From: Branchiostoma floridae
Taxonomy: Eukaryota > Chordata > Leptocardii > Amphioxiformes > Branchiostomatidae
DNA length: 64,000 nucleotides
NCBI RefSeq assembly: GCF_000003815.2
Contig: NC_049980.1
Span: 22,271,249-22,335,248, forward strand
Direction: 5' to 3'
Positions 61,601 to 64,000 of this stretch are shown piece after piece (the first letter of the stretch is position 1; every line of letters starts with the position of its first letter). The position numbers and the translations under genes are program-made. Under the pieces are notes generated by a model. It had not been told where the DNA came from. It ran no database searches and worked only from the letters and a program-made list of their open reading frames with translations.

Positions 61601-63765
61601 CAAGTGGAGATGGCAGAATTTAAGCAGAAGAATACGAGTGTAGAAACTTACAGTGTGGAGGAGGTTTTGAAACTGAGAACTAAGAAAACGTAAAGGCATT
61701 GCATAAAATGTAGCTGGCAGCCAGTAGGGTCACAAAATCCTACTGTGAGTGACAAGATTTTTCTACATGAGTAAGATGAAACAAGAAACATTAAACAAGT
61801 TGAATATAGAAACAATTCCTAAAAGAGAGAAGCACATGCATTAGAAAGAATTCTGAAATTGCAATTATTACAATACATAAGATATTTTTACACATGCATT
61901 CAGAACAAGCTGTGATGTAATCAAGCAATTCTTTATAAACTTCCATGTAAAGAGACACATTTGATGATGGCAATTCCAACAAAACTTTTCACAAACAGAA
62001 ACCATCCCTAGCAAATGCCCAAAGAAAAAAAAACTACCACCCATATGAGACCCATGTAATGTGTAAATATGAATGTGTAGACCACAGGAAGAATAGCCTC
62101 TTATGAGGCTAATTGTGGATCTAAATAAACTCAAACCCATCCACAAACACCAGTGAGAGAAAACCCAGGCATCTTCTGAACGGAAAACTAACAAGGCAAC
62201 ATTCTTTTCATGCATTTCCTGTGACAGCAAATAGTCAAATGAGAACAGATTCAAGGATAACAGATGAATAAGACCAGGTTAGGATCCAGCAGGTTAGAAG
62301 TTACACTGAACACCAGGAGGTCCAGGCTGTGCATTTCCAGACCAGCACAAGTGTACGGAAACACACCACAGCCCTTACGTCCCAGTGTGTGGGAAGGGTT
62401 AGCGTCTGAGGGATAGTTTGACACAGCACAACATACTTGCTCCCAAGGATTCACCTCCACATTTCGCACGGTCGGATCCGGCGCTGTTTCAGGGTAGTCT
62501 GGGAGAGGAGAGTATCCACTGGCCCGCTGGTTGATCATGTGGGACAGGGAGCCCAGCTGCCATTGGTCACGATCTGCAGAAACAAGGATCATCATCAGAC
62601 GAAAAAATAGACTAATCCTGACTGTCCATCAGAATTAGCTGGAGATTTGCAAGAAGCAGACATGTATGGAAACACACCACAGCCCTTACGTCCCAGAGTG
62701 TAGGAAGGGTTCAATACAACTTCCTGCTTCTTCAAATACATTTATTCACTTGACTTTAACCCTAACAACAGGAGAACATTGCCCACCTTTGAAAGAAGAA
62801 TCCAACACAGGCGCAGGTTTGGAGGCCAGGAAGATCTTCTTGGCGTGTTTCCCGAGCGCTCCCTTCTCGCCTGCGGGTGACACGAGCTGGCGTATAAACC
62901 GCGCCCGATCCCGGATGTCGTAGTTCTGGTCGTACTTTGCCAGGTTAAGCACGTACTGACATAACAGCTTTGTCTGAAATGTGTTCAGAGAGGCTTTTAA
63001 ATGAAATTCTACATTACAATCATTGTTTACTTATGTTCACTTGGAATAAATGTTAAATTAGAACCCCAAAATATCTGCACACATACTTCAATATCTATGT
63101 TTACAAATCATGTCAATCAAAAATATCTTGTGACAGTGACAGGTCAATGGTTGGGTGACATCACCAAGCAAACTTTAAGTAGTAACCATTACAAATTCTG
63201 GATGGCTACAAAGCAAAAGAGACTAAGAGTACATGTACAACTGCTGTTTACCTGTTTGGGGTTGGTGATACAAAGTTTGGCTGCCAGGTTGAGGATTTGC
63301 AGCTTGACAATGTCCTCCTGTAATGACATAGAAAAGACATCAATGGAGCAAAAGCTCACAGGTGTGCCTCAGTAATACACATGGGTATTTGAATAATTTT
63401 TCCCTTGTTGTTCTGGTGGAAAGGTCCTTGATTACATTTGCCAGCTGCATACAAAGCCTCTTTTGTTTCCAGTGCGTGTAATGCCAGTCTAATCTATGAG
63501 TACAAATTAATCTCAAAAGCAGCAGTACAAGATATACATATAAAGTTTATACCTATACCTGCAGTACAGGCAATCATTACTAGGTGGCACTATACAATAG
63601 GAATGCATTACACATACAAACTGTCCTCCAATAAAGCAGCAGACGAATTTGTACCTCATTGATGAAGTTCTTGGCCATCTTCCTGAGCAGGTCAGGTGCA
63701 ATCTTTGGGACCCGATCGGAGTACTCCCCAACCATCCACAGGATACTGGCACGGGCCATTGGCAC
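46696..63765 (-). CDS. AP3B1: AP-3 complex subunit beta, C-terminal 570 residues (5' end off window)
   Basis: AP-3 is a heterotetrameric adaptor that sorts cargo from endosomes to lysosomes and related organelles. Thirteen coding exons join in frame: 63,765-63,655; 63,317-63,252; 62,973-62,787; 62,573-62,455; 53,807-53,717; 52,343-52,225; 51,796-51,692; 51,385-51,304; 50,412-50,288; 49,716-49,528; 48,985-48,858; 48,626-48,529; 46,988-46,696 (stop at 46,698-46,696). The first four encode the adaptin trunk end ([44 protein letters not shown]-like [23 protein letters not shown]). The next three make the hinge, rich in Lys then Ser/Glu/Asp. The eighth carries a clathrin box, SLLDLD. The rest form the ear, with [34 protein letters not shown] and QPPVGEL-like [11 protein letters not shown], ending VKQKLSQA. 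Human AP3B1 and AP3B2 arose by vertebrate duplication, so this is probably the single pre-duplication gene. An 8.6 kb intron separates trunk from hinge. The N-terminal half lies right of the window. Confidence 0.95.
48304..48480. mobile_element. Short MITE (about 177 bp) in an AP3B intron
   Basis: The arms 48,304-48,345 and 48,442-48,480 are imperfect inverted repeats (GCTGAGCGACTGCTGAGGAA against GCTGAGCAACTGTTAAGGGA, both followed by CCAAA). The interior is AT-rich and non-coding. Related half-copies appear at about 13,857-13,900 and about 1,525-1,600. The target-site duplication is unclear. Confidence 0.7.
53440..53691 (-). mobile_element. tRNA-derived SINE next to an AP3B exon
   Basis: On the minus strand the element starts with a tRNA-like head: TATCTCAGCTAGTAGCAGC fits an A box and AGTTCAATCCT a B box about 55 nt later. 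A body follows (GGTGCCTTGAGCACGTTAAA and GGGCTAGCGACCCCTCCCTG). It lies 26 bp beyond the end of the exon at 53,717 and is transcribed in the same direction. Body length is approximate. Confidence 0.75.
53808..62454 (-). other. 8.6 kb AP3B intron
   Basis: The trunk and hinge exons on either side join between codons, and the joined protein matches the family without a gap, so no coding exon is missing between them. Most of the interval is AT-rich with chance frames. The one standout is the CpG-bearing block at 58,070-58,270, described separately. Confidence 0.7.
58071..58270 (-). promoter_or_regulatory. Candidate internal promoter and alternative first exon of AP3B
   Basis: A CpG-rich patch in an AT-rich intron. 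On the minus strand an ATG at 58,121 opens 17 codons ([17 protein letters not shown]) that end exactly at a consensus donor CAG/GTAAAC (58,070-58,065). The reading phase at that donor matches the next exon (53,807), so splicing would give a short hinge-plus-ear AP-3 beta. No TATA box is clear. There is no transcript evidence. Confidence 0.35.
62351..62711. repeat. 50 bp direct repeat flanking an AP3B exon
   Basis: GGAAACACACCACAGCCCTT followed by ACGTCCCAG and, after a variable GTGT, GGAAGGGTT occurs at 62,351-62,400 and again at 62,663-62,711, with about four substitutions. The exon 62,455-62,573 lies between them. It may be two copies of a small element or the trace of a local duplication. 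Confidence 0.85.
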
Positions 63766-64000
63766 CTGCAACAATGAATTCCAGTTTGAGTTCATTTCAA
63801 TCCACAATTAGTTTAAAATCTGAGATATTTTCCTTCATATCGTAACATATCCACTGAGACATTTCAAAATGGCAAATTAATTGTAAATTAGTGAATACAG
63901 AGCAAATGCTTCTAGTAGAACAATGTTGGTCATCTCAGTCTAATGGAAAACTCTTCTTGTTGCTGCAGTGCCCTCAACCATTACTTGAAGGTACTGCAGA

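Noticed and set aside
1-64000. CRISPR arrays, operons, prokaryotic features
   Set aside because: No spaced identical direct repeats of CRISPR type; the gene structure is clearly eukaryotic with spliceosomal introns.

Overview
This window looks like nuclear DNA from an invertebrate deuterostome, most likely a cephalochordate (amphioxus, Branchiostoma type). The evidence is compact multi-exon genes with GT/AG introns, proteins that align closely to vertebrate orthologues, many short MITE/SINE-like repeats and abundant TACATGTA-type palindromes. The species is inferred, not proven. Almost all short open frames in the window are chance ORFs; the real genes had to be assembled exon by exon.

Layout. 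1-7,330: no gene recognised; it contains a CpG- and TAAT-rich block at 4,140-4,700 that resembles a cis-regulatory element. 7,678-12,624 (minus): complete four-exon TBCA, tubulin-specific chaperone A, whose first intron holds a 1.36 kb inverted-repeat element carrying a tRNA-like sequence. 13,071-13,754 (plus): an intronless NAT8-type membrane N-acetyltransferase, divergent from TBCA across a 446 bp presumed bidirectional promoter. 16,545-22,372 (plus): a seven-exon JmjC/cupin-8 protein with a signal peptide; all joins are in frame and give 461 residues. Its exon 4 / intron 4 boundary is tandemly duplicated in 105 bp units, and one unit is interrupted by a MITE. 23,030-46,695: a gene-free interval of nearly 24 kb, partly ordinary AT-rich repeat-bearing DNA and partly compositionally balanced blocks that look like conserved regulatory DNA. 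46,696 to beyond 63,765 (minus): the 3' thirteen coding exons (570 residues) of the AP-3 complex beta subunit, with adaptin trunk end, acidic/serine hinge, clathrin box and C-terminal ear.

How they fit together. TBCA, the acetyltransferase, the JmjC enzyme and AP-3 beta are not a functional pathway. Their arrangement is the interesting part: TBCA and AP3B1 are also close neighbours on the same strand in human 5q14, next to the homeobox gene OTP. A large gene-poor interval between two bystander housekeeping genes is what one expects of a genomic regulatory block kept together by long-range enhancers, and OTP is the obvious candidate target just off the left edge. That last step is inference.
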